26,220 bases of DNA from JBDTMT01 sp033764095 (GCA_033764095.1 JANRJF010000145.1:1-26220), one strand, 5' to 3'; shown: positions 6,742 to 14,357, numbered from the stretch's first letter. The notes: generated from the sequence alone by a model not told the origin. Numbers and translations are program-made.

Positions 6742-7272
6742 TCAGCGACGCTGTGCGCGTCGCGCCGGCACCAGCTTGAGCGTCCGCAACGCGCGCTCCA
6801 GCGCGGCGAGATCGGCGCACGCGGTGATGGTCGACGTGCGGCGCGCGTCGAGCGCGCCGGCGCGCGCGACGGCGTCGCCCCAGCCACCGGCGCCGCCCAG
6901 CACGAGGATCGGGCGGGCGTGGATCCAGGCCAGCGCGATCTCCGACAGCGTCCCGGCGCCGCCGCCGATGGCGATGACGACGTCGCCGGCGATCGCGGTG
7001 AGGGCGTTGCGCGCGTGTCCCATGCCGGTGGGGATGACGACGCTGCACCACGGATTGGCGGCGGCGAGATCGGCGCTCGGCACGATGCCGACCACCAGCC
7101 CGCCGCCGCGGCGCGCCGCGCGGCTGGCGGCTTCCATGACGCCGCCCATGCCGCCGGTGACCAGGGTGATGCCGAGGCGCGCCAGCAGCGTACCGACGGC
7201 GGCGGCGCGGCGCAGCGTCGCGGCCGGCGCCTGCGAGTCGCCGATCAGCACCGCCTGCGGAGCGCGCCGCAT
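6742..7272 (-). CDS. LOG-family/TIGR00725-type nucleotide-binding-fold protein
   Basis: A 176-aa protein. The ATG at 7272-7270 shares its first A with the upstream gene's TGA (TGATG), indicating translational coupling. It has a Rossmann-like fold: AVLIGDSQAP first strand, ITLVTGGMGGVMEAASRAA, GHARNALTAIAGDVVIAIGGGAGTLSEIALA, then RPILVLGGAGGWGD. The segment GGGAGTLSE is the family version of the PGGxGTxxE motif of lysine-decarboxylase-like/LOG phosphoribohydrolases. TIGR00725 members are shorter than plant-type cytokinin LOG enzymes, and their substrate is unknown. A nucleoside-monophosphate ribohydrolase activity is possible but not shown. The partner upstream is a secreted repeat protein, which gives no obvious pathway, so coupling may only reflect operon packing. 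Confidence 0.75.
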   Translation of the reverse strand: MRRAPQAVLIGDSQAPAATLRRAAAVGTLLARLGITLVTGGMGGVMEAASRAARRGGGLVVGIVPSADLAAANPWCSVVIPTGMGHARNALTAIAGDVVIAIGGGAGTLSEIALAWIHARPILVLGGAGGWGDAVARAGALDARRTSTITACADLAALERALRTLKLVPARRAQRR

Positions 7273-7790
7273 CAGCAGCCGTTCAGGGCGGTACCCACCG
7301 CGGCGATGACTTCGTCGATCGAGACGACCAGGTCGCCGTTGGTGTCGAGGATGGCGCAGGTGTCGAGGCCTTGGCCCTGCAGCGCGACGATGACCGCGAA
7401 GATCAGCTCGTTGATGCTGGTGTTGCCGTCGAGGTTGCAGTCGCCCGCGCACAGCAGCGGCGGCAGCGTGATCGTCGGCTGGGCGTTCGGCGTGGTGGTG
7501 CGGGTGCGGGTCGGCGTCCGCGTGGCGGTGCGCGTCGCAGTGCCCGCGGTCGGGGTGCGCGTCCCCTCGCGGGTCCGCGTCGGCGTCGGCGTCGCGGTGC
7601 GTCCCGGCCGGGTCGAGGTGCCGATCGGCGTGAACGTCTTGATCGGCGTGAAGGTCTTGATCGGGGTGAAGGTCTTGATCGGCGTGAAGGTGCGGATCGG
7701 GGTGAACGTCTCGATCGGCGTGAAGGTCCCCTGCGCAAACGCCGGGGCGGCAACGAGCAGCAGCAGGAGCGGGCTCAATAGCCGTCGCAT
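7272..7790 (-). CDS. Secreted TFTPI-repeat, Thr/Pro-rich protein with C-terminal dockerin-like EF-hand pair
   Basis: A 172-aa protein from ATG 7790. MRRLLSPLLLLLVAAPAFAQ is a clear signal peptide. It is followed by six hexapeptide repeats TFTPI(E/R/K/G) at about residues 22-57. Next is a mucin-like stretch (about residues 58-110) of TPTRT/TATRT units, likely extended and possibly O-glycosylated. The C-terminus is a Cys-framed module, starting CAGDCNLDG and ending ALNGC, with two EF-hand loops (D-N-D...E in DCNLDGNTSINE; D-N-D...E in DTNGDLVVSIDE). The same module type sits at the N-terminus of the PI-PLC-like protein in this window. It probably serves Ca2+-stabilised surface attachment or protein-protein docking; no cohesin gene is visible here. 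It is coupled to the LOG-family gene downstream and lies 52 bp after the Coq4-family gene. Confidence 0.8.
   Translation of the reverse strand: MRRLLSPLLLLLVAAPAFAQGTFTPIETFTPIRTFTPIKTFTPIKTFTPIKTFTPIGTSTRPGRTATPTPTRTREGTRTPTAGTATRTATRTPTRTRTTTPNAQPTITLPPLLCAGDCNLDGNTSINELIFAVIVALQGQGLDTCAILDTNGDLVVSIDEVIAAVGTALNGC
7623..7730. repeat. Six exact-period 18-bp tandem repeats inside a CDS
   Basis: GATCGG recurs at 7623, 7641, 7659, 7677, 7695 and 7713, an exact 18-bp period. The unit is close to GATCGGCGTGAAGGTCTT and encodes the TFTPI(K) hexapeptide on the minus strand. Copies differ by one to three bases, mostly at codon third positions and the last (E/R/K/G) codon. Confidence 0.95.
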
Positions 7791-7842
7791 CGTTCGATTA
7801 TGGCGCCGCTGACCTCTCGTGCAACGGCGATTCCCCGCCGCC

Positions 7843-8634
7843 TCAGGCGGCCAGGGCGTCGTCGCCGCTGCGCCAGCGCGGCTCGTCGCCGCGGCCGGCC
7901 ACCAGGATGCCCTCGGGGTGGGCGACGTGCACCGGCTGGACGCCCAGTTGGCGCCGTACCTCGGCGAGCGGCAGCGGCAGCAGCGCTTCGTAGTGAGCGA
8001 CGCTGAGCAGCGTGGCGCGGCGGCCGCGCCGGAAGGCGCGCCACAGATAGCGCGGCCAGTAGAAGGTCAGGTCGCGCGGCCCGAGCACCGCCCCGGCGAG
8101 CACGATCAGGCCGATGCCGAGGTTGGGCACCTGGGCGTAGGTGAAGGCGAGATTGGCCGCCTCGCCCGCCTCGTCGCGGCCGTAGCCGGTGAGGACATGC
8201 CAGAGGTCATGCATGTCGCGCAGGCGATCGCCGAAGAACTCGACATCCGGGTCGAGCGGACCGTCGTCCGGCGGCGCGTAGTTCTGCGACGCCTCGGCCT
8301 CGGCCTGCACCAGCCCGGCCGCGTCGAGCTGCGCGGCGTCCATGAACGCCGCGTAGGTGCGGCCGAACGACCCCGGCGGCAGCGCACGCAGCGCGGCGCG
8401 ATCGGACAGCGTGGCGAGCAGCGACGGGCGCTCGCGCAGCAGCCGCTGGCCGTCGGGATGGGCGCGGAAGCGCAGCCAGGCGCGGTCGAAGGCGTCGCCG
8501 GACAGGGCGCGGATGATCTCGAACACCTGATCGGTGCGCTGCGAGTCGGCGATCAGGTTGCGCAACGCCTGCCAGGCGCGCCGCCAGTCGCGCGGGCGCG
8601 GCGTCATCGTGGATTCGGTCGGCTGTGCGGGCAT
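7843..8634 (-). CDS. Coq4-family protein
   Basis: A 263-aa protein. The ATG at 8634 has GGAG five bases upstream; a second ATG at 8607 lacks one. The diagnostic Coq4 metal-site motif HDLWHVLTGYGRDEAGE lies around residue 150-170 (H-D-x-x-H followed by the distal Glu), preceded by DPDVEFFGDRLRDM. The C-terminal YWPRYLWRAFRRGRRA segment is also typical. In yeast and humans, Coq4 acts in ubiquinone biosynthesis on the head-group C1 carbon and organises the Coq complex. Bacterial homologues are often found without the rest of the pathway. There is no N-terminal targeting signal, and no other quinone gene is in this window. The gene is divergent from an enoyl-CoA hydratase, with a 223-bp shared upstream region. 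Family call is strong; role in quinone synthesis is inferred. Confidence 0.85.
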   Translation of the reverse strand: MPAQPTESTMTPRPRDWRRAWQALRNLIADSQRTDQVFEIIRALSGDAFDRAWLRFRAHPDGQRLLRERPSLLATLSDRAALRALPPGSFGRTYAAFMDAAQLDAAGLVQAEAEASQNYAPPDDGPLDPDVEFFGDRLRDMHDLWHVLTGYGRDEAGEAANLAFTYAQVPNLGIGLIVLAGAVLGPRDLTFYWPRYLWRAFRRGRRATLLSVAHYEALLPLPLAEVRRQLGVQPVHVAHPEGILVAGRGDEPRWRSGDDALAA

Positions 8635-8857
8635 GGTGGCTCCGTATGCGTCTGCGCCGCGGCGGCGCGGCTGTCAACGATCGAGTACGCGCGTGTGCGA
8701 GTGCGCGCCGCGGGGGGCACGAACCGCTCGCCTGTACCCACACACTCGCGCACTGCGGAGCATGGCACGTGCCACGCGCACCTGGCCGTGGTGGCGGCGG
8801 TGGCCGCGGGGGCGGTGCACGGTGCATAGTGCGGCGCCGACAGAGGAGGAACTGCAC
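8635..8857. promoter_or_regulatory. Divergent regulatory region with CACGTG-centred palindrome
   Basis: This region separates the Coq4-family gene from the enoyl-CoA hydratase gene. It contains a perfect 12-bp palindrome TGGCACGTGCCA at 8763-8774. There is also a short direct repeat, GGTGCACGGTGCAT, just before the hydratase ribosome site AGGAGG (8844-8849). The palindrome could be an operator, but no regulator gene is adjacent. Confidence 0.35.
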
Positions 8858-9685
8858 ATGGCGTACGACGGATTCAGCGCGTTGCGGGTGGCGGTGCGCG
8901 ACGGCGTGGCGACGGTCACCATCGACCATCCGCCGCTCAACCTGCTCGACATGACGCTGATCGGCGAGCTCGACCGCGCCGGCGCCGAGCTGGAGGCCGA
9001 CGCGGCGGTGCGCGTCGTGGTGCTGCGCAGCGCCAACCCGGACTTCTTCATCGCGCATGCCGACGTGACGCTGATCCAGCAGCTGCCCAGCACGCCGCCG
9101 CCGAAGCCGACCGAGCTCGGCTGGTTCCACCGCATGGTCGACCGCTTCCGCACCATGCCCAAGGCGACCATCGGCGTGATCGAGGGCATCGCGCGCGGCG
9201 GCGGCAGCGAGCTGCTGTTGTCGCTCGACATGCGCTTCGCGGCGCTCGGCCGCGCCGTGCTGGCGCAGCCCGAGGTGGCGCTCGGCATCATCCCCGGCGG
9301 CAGCGGCACGCAGCGCCTGCCGCGCCTGGTCGGGCGCGGACGCGCCCTCGAGATCATCCTCGGCTGCGACGACGTGCCGGCCGAGCTTGCCGAGCGCTGG
9401 GGCTACGTCAACCGCGCGCTGCCGGCGGCCGAGCTGGGGCCGTTCGTCGACCGCCTGGCGGCGCGCATCGCCTCGTTCCCGGCCGGCGCCATCGCGCTCG
9501 CCAAGGCGGCGGTGGACGCCGCCGACACCAGCGTCGTCGATGGCCTGCTCGCCGAAGCCGACGCGTTCAACCAGTCGCTCGCCAGCGCGGAGACGCGCGA
9601 TCGCATGCAGCGCTTCATGGACGCCGGCGGGCAGACGGTCGAGGTGGAGAAGAACCTCGGTGCGGCGGTCGAGAGACTGAAATAG
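8858..9685 (+). CDS. Enoyl-CoA hydratase/isomerase family protein (crotonase fold)
   Basis: A 275-aa protein from ATG 8858, with AGGAGG at 8844-8849. Crotonase landmarks in order: VTIDHPPLNLLD, the CoA/oxyanion segment FIAHADV, IEGIARGGGSELLLSLDMRFA with the first catalytic-position Glu, and AQPEVALGIIPGGSGTQRLPRLVG with the second. The C-terminus ends VEKNLGAAVERL. Both acidic positions used by hydratases are kept, so hydration of a 2-enoyl-CoA is plausible; isomerase or other crotonase chemistry cannot be excluded. An oddity is His in place of the usual Gly in the AGAD motif (AHAD). The TAG stop (9683-9685) is the first three bases of a palindromic repeat. The gene stands alone on its strand, with no other beta-oxidation gene nearby. 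Confidence 0.85.
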   Translation: MAYDGFSALRVAVRDGVATVTIDHPPLNLLDMTLIGELDRAGAELEADAAVRVVVLRSANPDFFIAHADVTLIQQLPSTPPPKPTELGWFHRMVDRFRTMPKATIGVIEGIARGGGSELLLSLDMRFAALGRAVLAQPEVALGIIPGGSGTQRLPRLVGRGRALEIILGCDDVPAELAERWGYVNRALPAAELGPFVDRLAARIASFPAGAIALAKAAVDAADTSVVDGLLAEADAFNQSLASAETRDRMQRFMDAGGQTVEVEKNLGAAVERLK

Positions 9686-9738
9686 CGCGGCCCTGCGTGG
9701 GCGCTCAGTCGATCAGGCGGCCACGCAGGGCCGCGCTA
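9683..9738. repeat. GTAGCGCGG-family palindrome, probable bidirectional terminator
   Basis: A perfect 18-bp inverted repeat, TAGCGCGGCCCTGCGTGG (9683-9700) and its complement (9721-9738), encloses a 20-nt loop. It fills most of the gap between the convergent hydratase and PilX genes and donates the hydratase stop codon. It shares its arms with 21088-21157 and its tip with 6333-6513. Confidence 0.9.
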
Positions 9739-9755
9739 CCAACCGAGCGTTGCGC

Positions 9756-11927
9756 CTACTTGAAATCTTCCGTGAACAGCACCTGCTGCACGTAGACGAA
9801 GCGCGGCGTCAGCGGCGGCAGGTTGGCGGCGTTGTTGTATGCCGGGTCGAAGTTCCAGAGACGCTGCGGCGGGTTGTAGATGTTGCAACTGTTGCCGGTG
9901 CCGCACCAGGCGCCGTTGACGTGGGTGGTGGTGCCAAGCGAGACGAACGAGCCCTGGTAGGTGAGCGTCTGGCCGCCCCAGTCCTCGTGGAAGCGCGGGT
10001 AGTTCTCCAAGCCGCCGTTGTAGTTACCGGTGGTGGTGTCGTCGACGCCTCCCAGGAAGGCGGCGTTGATCGTCGTACTGGTGGCGTCGCGGTTGGCATC
10101 GCCAAGGCTCAATACGCTCTGCCCGTCGCGGCAGTTGACTGTGTTGCACGCCGCCTGGCTACGCCAGTAGTTGCCGGACAATACGTTGACGCTGTCGCCG
10201 ATGATCGAGGCTGGCTGGCGCGCCGTACCGCCCGCGGCGGTGCCGCGATTGAAGTCGCCGAGCACGTAGATCGCCTGGTCGCTGACCACCGTGATGCCGG
10301 TCGGATCGGCCGAGACGCCGATGCCGCCGGCGAGTGGGATATCGTTGCTGCCGAAGATGCGTACACCGTAGTTGTTGCTGCTGTTGTTCGACAGCGGCCC
10401 GTCGATGGTCGCATAGATGACCAGGCCACCCTCGCTGCTGTCGTTGGTGGCGAAGAACGGCTCGGCGTTCTGCGAGTTCCACCAGATCAGGTCGCGAACG
10501 TTGATGTTGAGCAGCAGCATCCACTTCTTCTCGCGCATGTTGTAGAAGCCGCCGCGGCGGTAGTCGCGATCGAAGGCGAACGGCGCGCCGGCGCCGGTGG
10601 TGACGCCCTGCCCCATCCGTTCCGTGTACGCGCCTTGCGCCGCGGACGGCGAGAACGTGCGGAGATTCGGCAGCGGCACCGCCCCGGGAAGATCGGCACC
10701 GATCTTTGGCGCGTAGCTGGTGATGTTGCCGTTGGTGCAGGCCGGCTGCCCCTGCGCGCAGCCGCTGCCCGCGGCGAAGGGCACGTCGGTGACGAAGATC
10801 GGCATGGTGCCGCGGTAGTTGCTCGGACCGCGGCCGGCGGTCCGCCCGTTGTTCCAGTCGCCGTCGAGCATGAAATTCTTCAGCGCAGTGGTGCGGGCGA
10901 CATCGGTCGCGCCGCTGACGGTGACCACTTCGATGTCGTAGGGCAGGATCGGACCGGCGGCGAGGTTGCCGTTGCGCACGTGCATGACGATGCGCAGGTC
11001 GGCCTTGTCCCAATACACGCCCGGATCGCCGGTGCCGCCGCTGGTCACCGAGGAGGGCGGCAGGATGATGTCCGGCTCGGGGATGGCGATGTTGCCGAGG
11101 TCGCGGATCATCGACCCCTTCCACGCCGCCAGCTCCGAGGTCGGCACGCTGCGCGTGCCGCCCGAGCAGTCGAGGTTCTTGGGATCCCAGTCGCCGAACG
11201 GCGAGACCTTGTCCTCCAGCTTGTCGACCACCACCGTGCCGCCGCACACGCCGGTGTCGTTCTTGCGGCCGCGGTAGATGCTCTTGCCGGCCGAGATCTG
11301 CACGTTGAACACCTGCTGTGCCGGGTTGTCGGCGATGGTCAGCGTCGCATCGGAGTTCAGGTACAGGCTGCCGTTGGTGTGCACGCGGCCGTTCAGCACC
11401 ATGTTGGCGCCGGGCAGGATCTCCAGGTCGTTCTTGTAGAAGGCGACGAACTGGAAGAGCGGGATGTAGCCGACCAGGAACTCGGCGCCGACGCCGGCCT
11501 CGGTGTCGCCGACGGTGTTCTTGGCGGTCGAGTTGACGATGTAGCGGTACTGGATGGCGTTGAGGCCGGCGAACACCTGACCGGACGGAATGACGATGTT
11601 GGCGGGATTCCCGGCCCGCTCGGTCATCTTGTAGTTCACCGTGCGATTGCCGACCGTCAGCGTGCGGGTGTTGAAGTCGCTGCCGTTCGGCACGTTGTAC
11701 TCGAGGAAGATGTTGCGGTACTCGCCCATGCCGGCGTTGAGGCCGGACTCGGCGGCGTAGAAGCCGGTGACGCCGCTGCCGAAGGCGCCGCGCAGTTGGG
11801 TGTCCGACTTGACCGTCATGGCGAGGGTCAGGGCGAGGGACATCAGCAGGGCCGAGAGCACCAGGACGCCGATCAGCGCCATGCCCTGGTTGCCGAGCCG
11901 GCCGCGCTTGCGAGGTACGATGCTCAT
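9756..11927 (-). CDS. Very large PilX-like minor pilin (PilX N-terminal domain)
   Basis: A 723-aa protein from ATG 11927, chosen because it leaves the usual short basic leader (MSIVPRKRGRLGNQG) before the hydrophobic helix MALIGVLVLSALLMSLALTLAM. This is the PilX N-terminal assembly helix, with FYAAESGLNAG following as in the family. Typical PilX proteins have about 150-250 residues; this one carries about 680 extracytoplasmic residues rich in Asn, Gly, Thr and Ser. There are eight Cys in four clusters (VCGG/DCSGG, GCAQGQPAC, ACNTVNC, WCGTGNSC), suggesting disulfides. It probably caps the pilus tip with PilV/PilW and may carry an adhesive domain. It is last in the minor-pilin operon, 234 bp after pilW, and the intervening stretch stays open in frame, so a longer N-terminus cannot be excluded. 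Confidence 0.8.
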   Translation of the reverse strand: MSIVPRKRGRLGNQGMALIGVLVLSALLMSLALTLAMTVKSDTQLRGAFGSGVTGFYAAESGLNAGMGEYRNIFLEYNVPNGSDFNTRTLTVGNRTVNYKMTERAGNPANIVIPSGQVFAGLNAIQYRYIVNSTAKNTVGDTEAGVGAEFLVGYIPLFQFVAFYKNDLEILPGANMVLNGRVHTNGSLYLNSDATLTIADNPAQQVFNVQISAGKSIYRGRKNDTGVCGGTVVVDKLEDKVSPFGDWDPKNLDCSGGTRSVPTSELAAWKGSMIRDLGNIAIPEPDIILPPSSVTSGGTGDPGVYWDKADLRIVMHVRNGNLAAGPILPYDIEVVTVSGATDVARTTALKNFMLDGDWNNGRTAGRGPSNYRGTMPIFVTDVPFAAGSGCAQGQPACTNGNITSYAPKIGADLPGAVPLPNLRTFSPSAAQGAYTERMGQGVTTGAGAPFAFDRDYRRGGFYNMREKKWMLLLNINVRDLIWWNSQNAEPFFATNDSSEGGLVIYATIDGPLSNNSSNNYGVRIFGSNDIPLAGGIGVSADPTGITVVSDQAIYVLGDFNRGTAAGGTARQPASIIGDSVNVLSGNYWRSQAACNTVNCRDGQSVLSLGDANRDATSTTINAAFLGGVDDTTTGNYNGGLENYPRFHEDWGGQTLTYQGSFVSLGTTTHVNGAWCGTGNSCNIYNPPQRLWNFDPAYNNAANLPPLTPRFVYVQQVLFTEDFK

Positions 11928-12161
11928 GGTGGGCGGTTCGAACGGCAGCACGCGTTGTACCAAGCCGCGGCGCTCCGCCTCGCGTCCCAGGTGACCGTAC
12001 GGATCGCCCATCAGCCGCCGATCGCCGTCAGCCCCGCGACGAGCAGCGACGCCGGCGTGACGGCGCGATGACGCTGCCGCAGCGTTGCGCGTATCGGGAG
12101 GCGTGCCGAGTGACCGGTGAGGGCTCATGCCGCGATCGTCTCCGCCCGCTCGATGCTCGAC

Positions 12162-13031
12162 TCACTGCGGCAGCAGGTTGCGCGGCTTGACGTTGACGCT
12201 GACGGTGCGCCGGAAGTAGTTGCCCTGCTCGTCGGGCACCTCGGAGCGCGCGGTGACGTTGACCAGCACCGACTCGACGATCGCCCACTCGGTGTCGTTG
12301 GCGGGCAGATTGACGATGTCGCAGTTCGGATTGCAGTTGCGGCGCAGCTGGTACTGCAGGTTGAGCTTCTCGATGCCGACCGCGTACGACTGCGCCGAGC
12401 TCTGCCCGATCTGCAGCATCAGCTCGGGCAGCAGGCCTTTCGAGCTGCTGAACCACTGGATGAAGAAACGCCGCTCGTCGATCGCGTAGACGCCGCTGGT
12501 CTCCGGGTAGTTCTGCGACAGCGTCGTGCTCTTGGTCAGCTGCGTCGCGCTCGGCACGGCGGCAATGTCGAAGTACTCGCCGGTGCCGTTGGTGTGGCGG
12601 ATGTAGGCGCGCATGCCGGCGGAGAAGCCCTGCGAGCTCAGCACCGGCACCGCCGAGTTGTTCGCCACCACGGTCGAGCCGGTGGGCACCGTGCTGCTGA
12701 TGCAGGACAGATCGGGGCGCGTCATGCCGGTGCGGGTGATGATCTCGTCCTCGTTGCCGTTGTTGGTGCCGTCGAGCGAGATGAAGTCGCCGGTGACCGG
12801 CAGGCAGGCGCCGCCGAGGCGCAGGTCGCGCACGATCATGTCGATCGCCGCGCGCGCCGCCTGCGTCGTCTCGACCTCGCGCGTCTCCATCGTCATCTGG
12901 CGCTTGCTGGCGAGGAACATGCCCGACGTCGCCGCCACCGCCAGCCCCATGAGCATGATGCCCATGAGCAGCTCGATGGCGCTGAAGCCGCGCTCAGAAC
13001 CGGCGCACTTCGGTATAGATGGTCGAGACAT
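12162..13031 (-). CDS. pilW: PilW-like minor pilin
   Basis: A 289-aa protein from ATG 13031, overlapping the preceding pilV-like gene by 38 bp. The prepilin peptidase site is SERGFSAIELLMGIMLMGL: cleavage after the Gly gives mature Phe1 with Glu5. RQMTMETREVETTQAARAAIDMIVRDLRLGG is the long N-terminal helix typical of PilW. The globular part includes four Cys. CISSTV and ACLP lie early and NCNPNC late. The length and helix match PilW of type IV pili, which with PilV and PilX forms the tip-priming complex. The symbol is by family resemblance and gene order. Confidence 0.8.
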   Translation of the reverse strand: MSRPSIPKCAGSERGFSAIELLMGIMLMGLAVAATSGMFLASKRQMTMETREVETTQAARAAIDMIVRDLRLGGACLPVTGDFISLDGTNNGNEDEIITRTGMTRPDLSCISSTVPTGSTVVANNSAVPVLSSQGFSAGMRAYIRHTNGTGEYFDIAAVPSATQLTKSTTLSQNYPETSGVYAIDERRFFIQWFSSSKGLLPELMLQIGQSSAQSYAVGIEKLNLQYQLRRNCNPNCDIVNLPANDTEWAIVESVLVNVTARSEVPDEQGNYFRRTVSVNVKPRNLLPQ

Positions 13032-13395
13032 TGATGCTCTTCGGCCCGGTGTTGTCGGTCCAGGTGACCGCGACGTTGATGCTCTTCAGCCCGTTCGCCG
13101 GCGTGTCGTCAGTCACCGTCGAGGCGACGGTGTATTTCACCGCCCCCATGGTGACCTGCTTGCTGCTCGACGCCATGTCGTTGAAGCGCTGCGAGCGGAT
13201 CGTCTCGAGCTGGTCTTCGGCCAGCGAGTACGCCTTGGTCTGCAGGTTGTTGTTCGAGGCGTAGCGGATCTGGGCGACGAGGAACTTGCTCATCGTCGCG
13301 GCGGTGACGGCGAACAGCGAGAGCGCGACGATGGTCTCGATCAGCGTGATGCCGCGCTGGTTGCGCCAGGCGGCGCGTCGCTCAGCTCTCTTCAT
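12994..13395 (-). CDS. pilV: PilV-like minor pilin
   Basis: A 133-aa protein from ATG 13395, overlapping the upstream FimT-like gene by 14 bp. The prepilin motif is NQRGITLIETIVALSLFAV (cleavage after Gly; Glu5 is kept), followed by a basic/polar helix with AYSLAEDQLETIRSQRFND, as in PilV/GspI proteins. The short beta-rich remainder includes VAVTWTDNTGPKSINVSTIY, a segment commonly seen as V(x)VTW in this family. It is part of the FimT-PilV-PilW-PilX series and probably needed for pilus initiation. Confidence 0.8.
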   Translation of the reverse strand: MKRAERRAAWRNQRGITLIETIVALSLFAVTAATMSKFLVAQIRYASNNNLQTKAYSLAEDQLETIRSQRFNDMASSSKQVTMGAVKYTVASTVTDDTPANGLKSINVAVTWTDNTGPKSINVSTIYTEVRRF

Positions 13396-13879
13396 AGACC
13401 TGTCCCGAGGGCCACACCGAGAACAAGTGGTAGCCGCCGAAGCGGGTGTCGTAGAGCATCTGCCAGATGGCGTAGGTGGTCGAGATCATCATGCCGCGCG
13501 TGTTGAACTCCTGCGTCGCCGGCGAGGTCCAGTAGGCGGACACGTCGGGGGGCAGCGAGACCGTCTTCACCACGACGTCCTGCGCCCACACGCCCGGCGC
13601 CGTCTCCTTCATGCGCAGTACCTGGTAGGAGGTCGAATTGGTCCACTTGATGGCGAAGTGCACGCCGGAGGTGATGGCGCGCGTGCGCGCCCAGCGGTAG
13701 TCGCCGATCACCGACTTGGTCGCCGTCTGGATGTTCTGCCGGCGGGTGTCGACGTGCGGCAGGCCGGCCGCCGCGAGCACGCCGAAGATGGCGACGGCGA
13801 CCAGCAGTTCGATCAGCGTGTAGCCGGCGCGCGCGCGCAGGCGCTGTGCGATCTGATATGTCGGTCCCCTGTCCGTCAT
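13382..13879 (-). CDS. GspH/FimT-family minor pseudopilin
   Basis: A 165-aa protein from ATG 13879; the Shine-Dalgarno is weak. RARAGYTLIELLVAVAIFGVLAAAGLP is a textbook type III signal (processing after Gly, Tyr1, Glu5) with the Pro at the end of the hydrophobic stretch. SVIGDYRWARTRAITSGVHFAIKW is the GspH/FimT signature of a helix followed by the first beta strand. SGVHF replaces the usual RNRPV-type segment. It is the first gene of the minor-pilin operon, and a sigma-54-like promoter lies about 30 bp upstream. Confidence 0.85.
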   Translation of the reverse strand: MTDRGPTYQIAQRLRARAGYTLIELLVAVAIFGVLAAAGLPHVDTRRQNIQTATKSVIGDYRWARTRAITSGVHFAIKWTNSTSYQVLRMKETAPGVWAQDVVVKTVSLPPDVSAYWTSPATQEFNTRGMMISTTYAIWQMLYDTRFGGYHLFSVWPSGQVYEES

Positions 13880-13910
13880 TGCGGTCGCTCGGCTGAGGCC
13901 GCATCAACGT

Positions 13911-13926
13911 TGCAAGCGATGGACCA
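13911..13926 (-). promoter_or_regulatory. Candidate sigma-54 (-24/-12) promoter of the minor-pilin operon
   Basis: On the minus strand the sequence reads TGGTCCATCGCTTGCA. The GG and GC dinucleotides are separated by exactly 10 nt, as required by sigma-54, and TTGCA matches the -12 element (consensus TGGCAC-N5-TTGCW). The predicted start near 13900 would leave a leader of about 20 nt before the ATG at 13879. Sigma-54 control is established for many type IV pilin genes. This is pattern matching by eye. Confidence 0.5.
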
Positions 13927-14027
13927 CGCGGCGCCGAACCCGGGCCGGTGCCGCGCGCGCCTATGCAGTCAGCCTGCGCTCGGCGAGTTTCTGACGCGGA
14001 TCACCAACTCGTCGCCGGGCTCCGCCG

Positions 14028-14357
14028 TCAGTCGTCGCGGCCGCTCAGGTAGTCGGCCAGGCGCCCGCGACTGTGCTCGTCGTCGTGGCAGTAGACGCAG
14101 AGGTTCTCCCAGTTGCTGCCGTCGGGCGGATTGTTGTTGTGGTTCCCGTCCTTATGGTGGACGGTCAGCAGGTGTAGCGTGTCCGCCTCGAACTCGCGCG
14201 CGCACTTCGCACAGATCCACCCGTGCAACGCCAGCGAGCGGGCGCGATAGCCCTGCGCCCGCTCCAGCGCCTGCTGCCGCGCCTCGCGTACCAACCGGCT
14301 GGTGTCAGCCGATGGTCGGTCCTGTCGTCGCTTCGACGGTCGGAAGCTGCGGGTCAC
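14028..14357 (-). CDS. yajD: YajD-like HNH nuclease family protein
   Basis: A 109-aa protein. The GTG at 14357 is the only start in frame, three codons after an in-frame stop. The first 45 residues are basic and helical. WICAKCAREF gives the first CxxC, and LTVHHKDGNHNNNPPDGS followed by WENLCVYCHDDEHSR gives the HNH core plus the second CxxC. The match in order and spacing to E. coli YajD (WVCGRCSREF...LTVHHIDHDH...LCLYCHDHEHS) is close along the whole domain. HNH folds cut or nick DNA, but YajD's own role is unknown. The gene sits between a palindromic repeat and the pilin promoter, with no toxin partner, restriction gene or phage gene beside it. Confidence 0.85.
   Translation of the reverse strand: MTRSFRPSKRRQDRPSADTSRLVREARQQALERAQGYRARSLALHGWICAKCAREFEADTLHLLTVHHKDGNHNNNPPDGSNWENLCVYCHDDEHSRGRLADYLSGRDD

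Noticed and set aside
7623..7730. Tandem repeats as a CRISPR array
   Set aside because: The units are contiguous without spacers and encode in-frame TFTPI hexapeptides; no cas gene is near.
9750..12071. A 773-codon plus-strand open frame opposite the PilX gene
   Set aside because: It is the antisense shadow of a well-supported pilin gene; its composition (Val/Gly/Arg/His-rich) and lack of motifs fit high-GC antisense frames.
14028..14357. HNH nuclease as part of a restriction, toxin or homing system
   Set aside because: It matches housekeeping YajD closely, and no methylase, immunity gene, intron or phage gene lies beside it.
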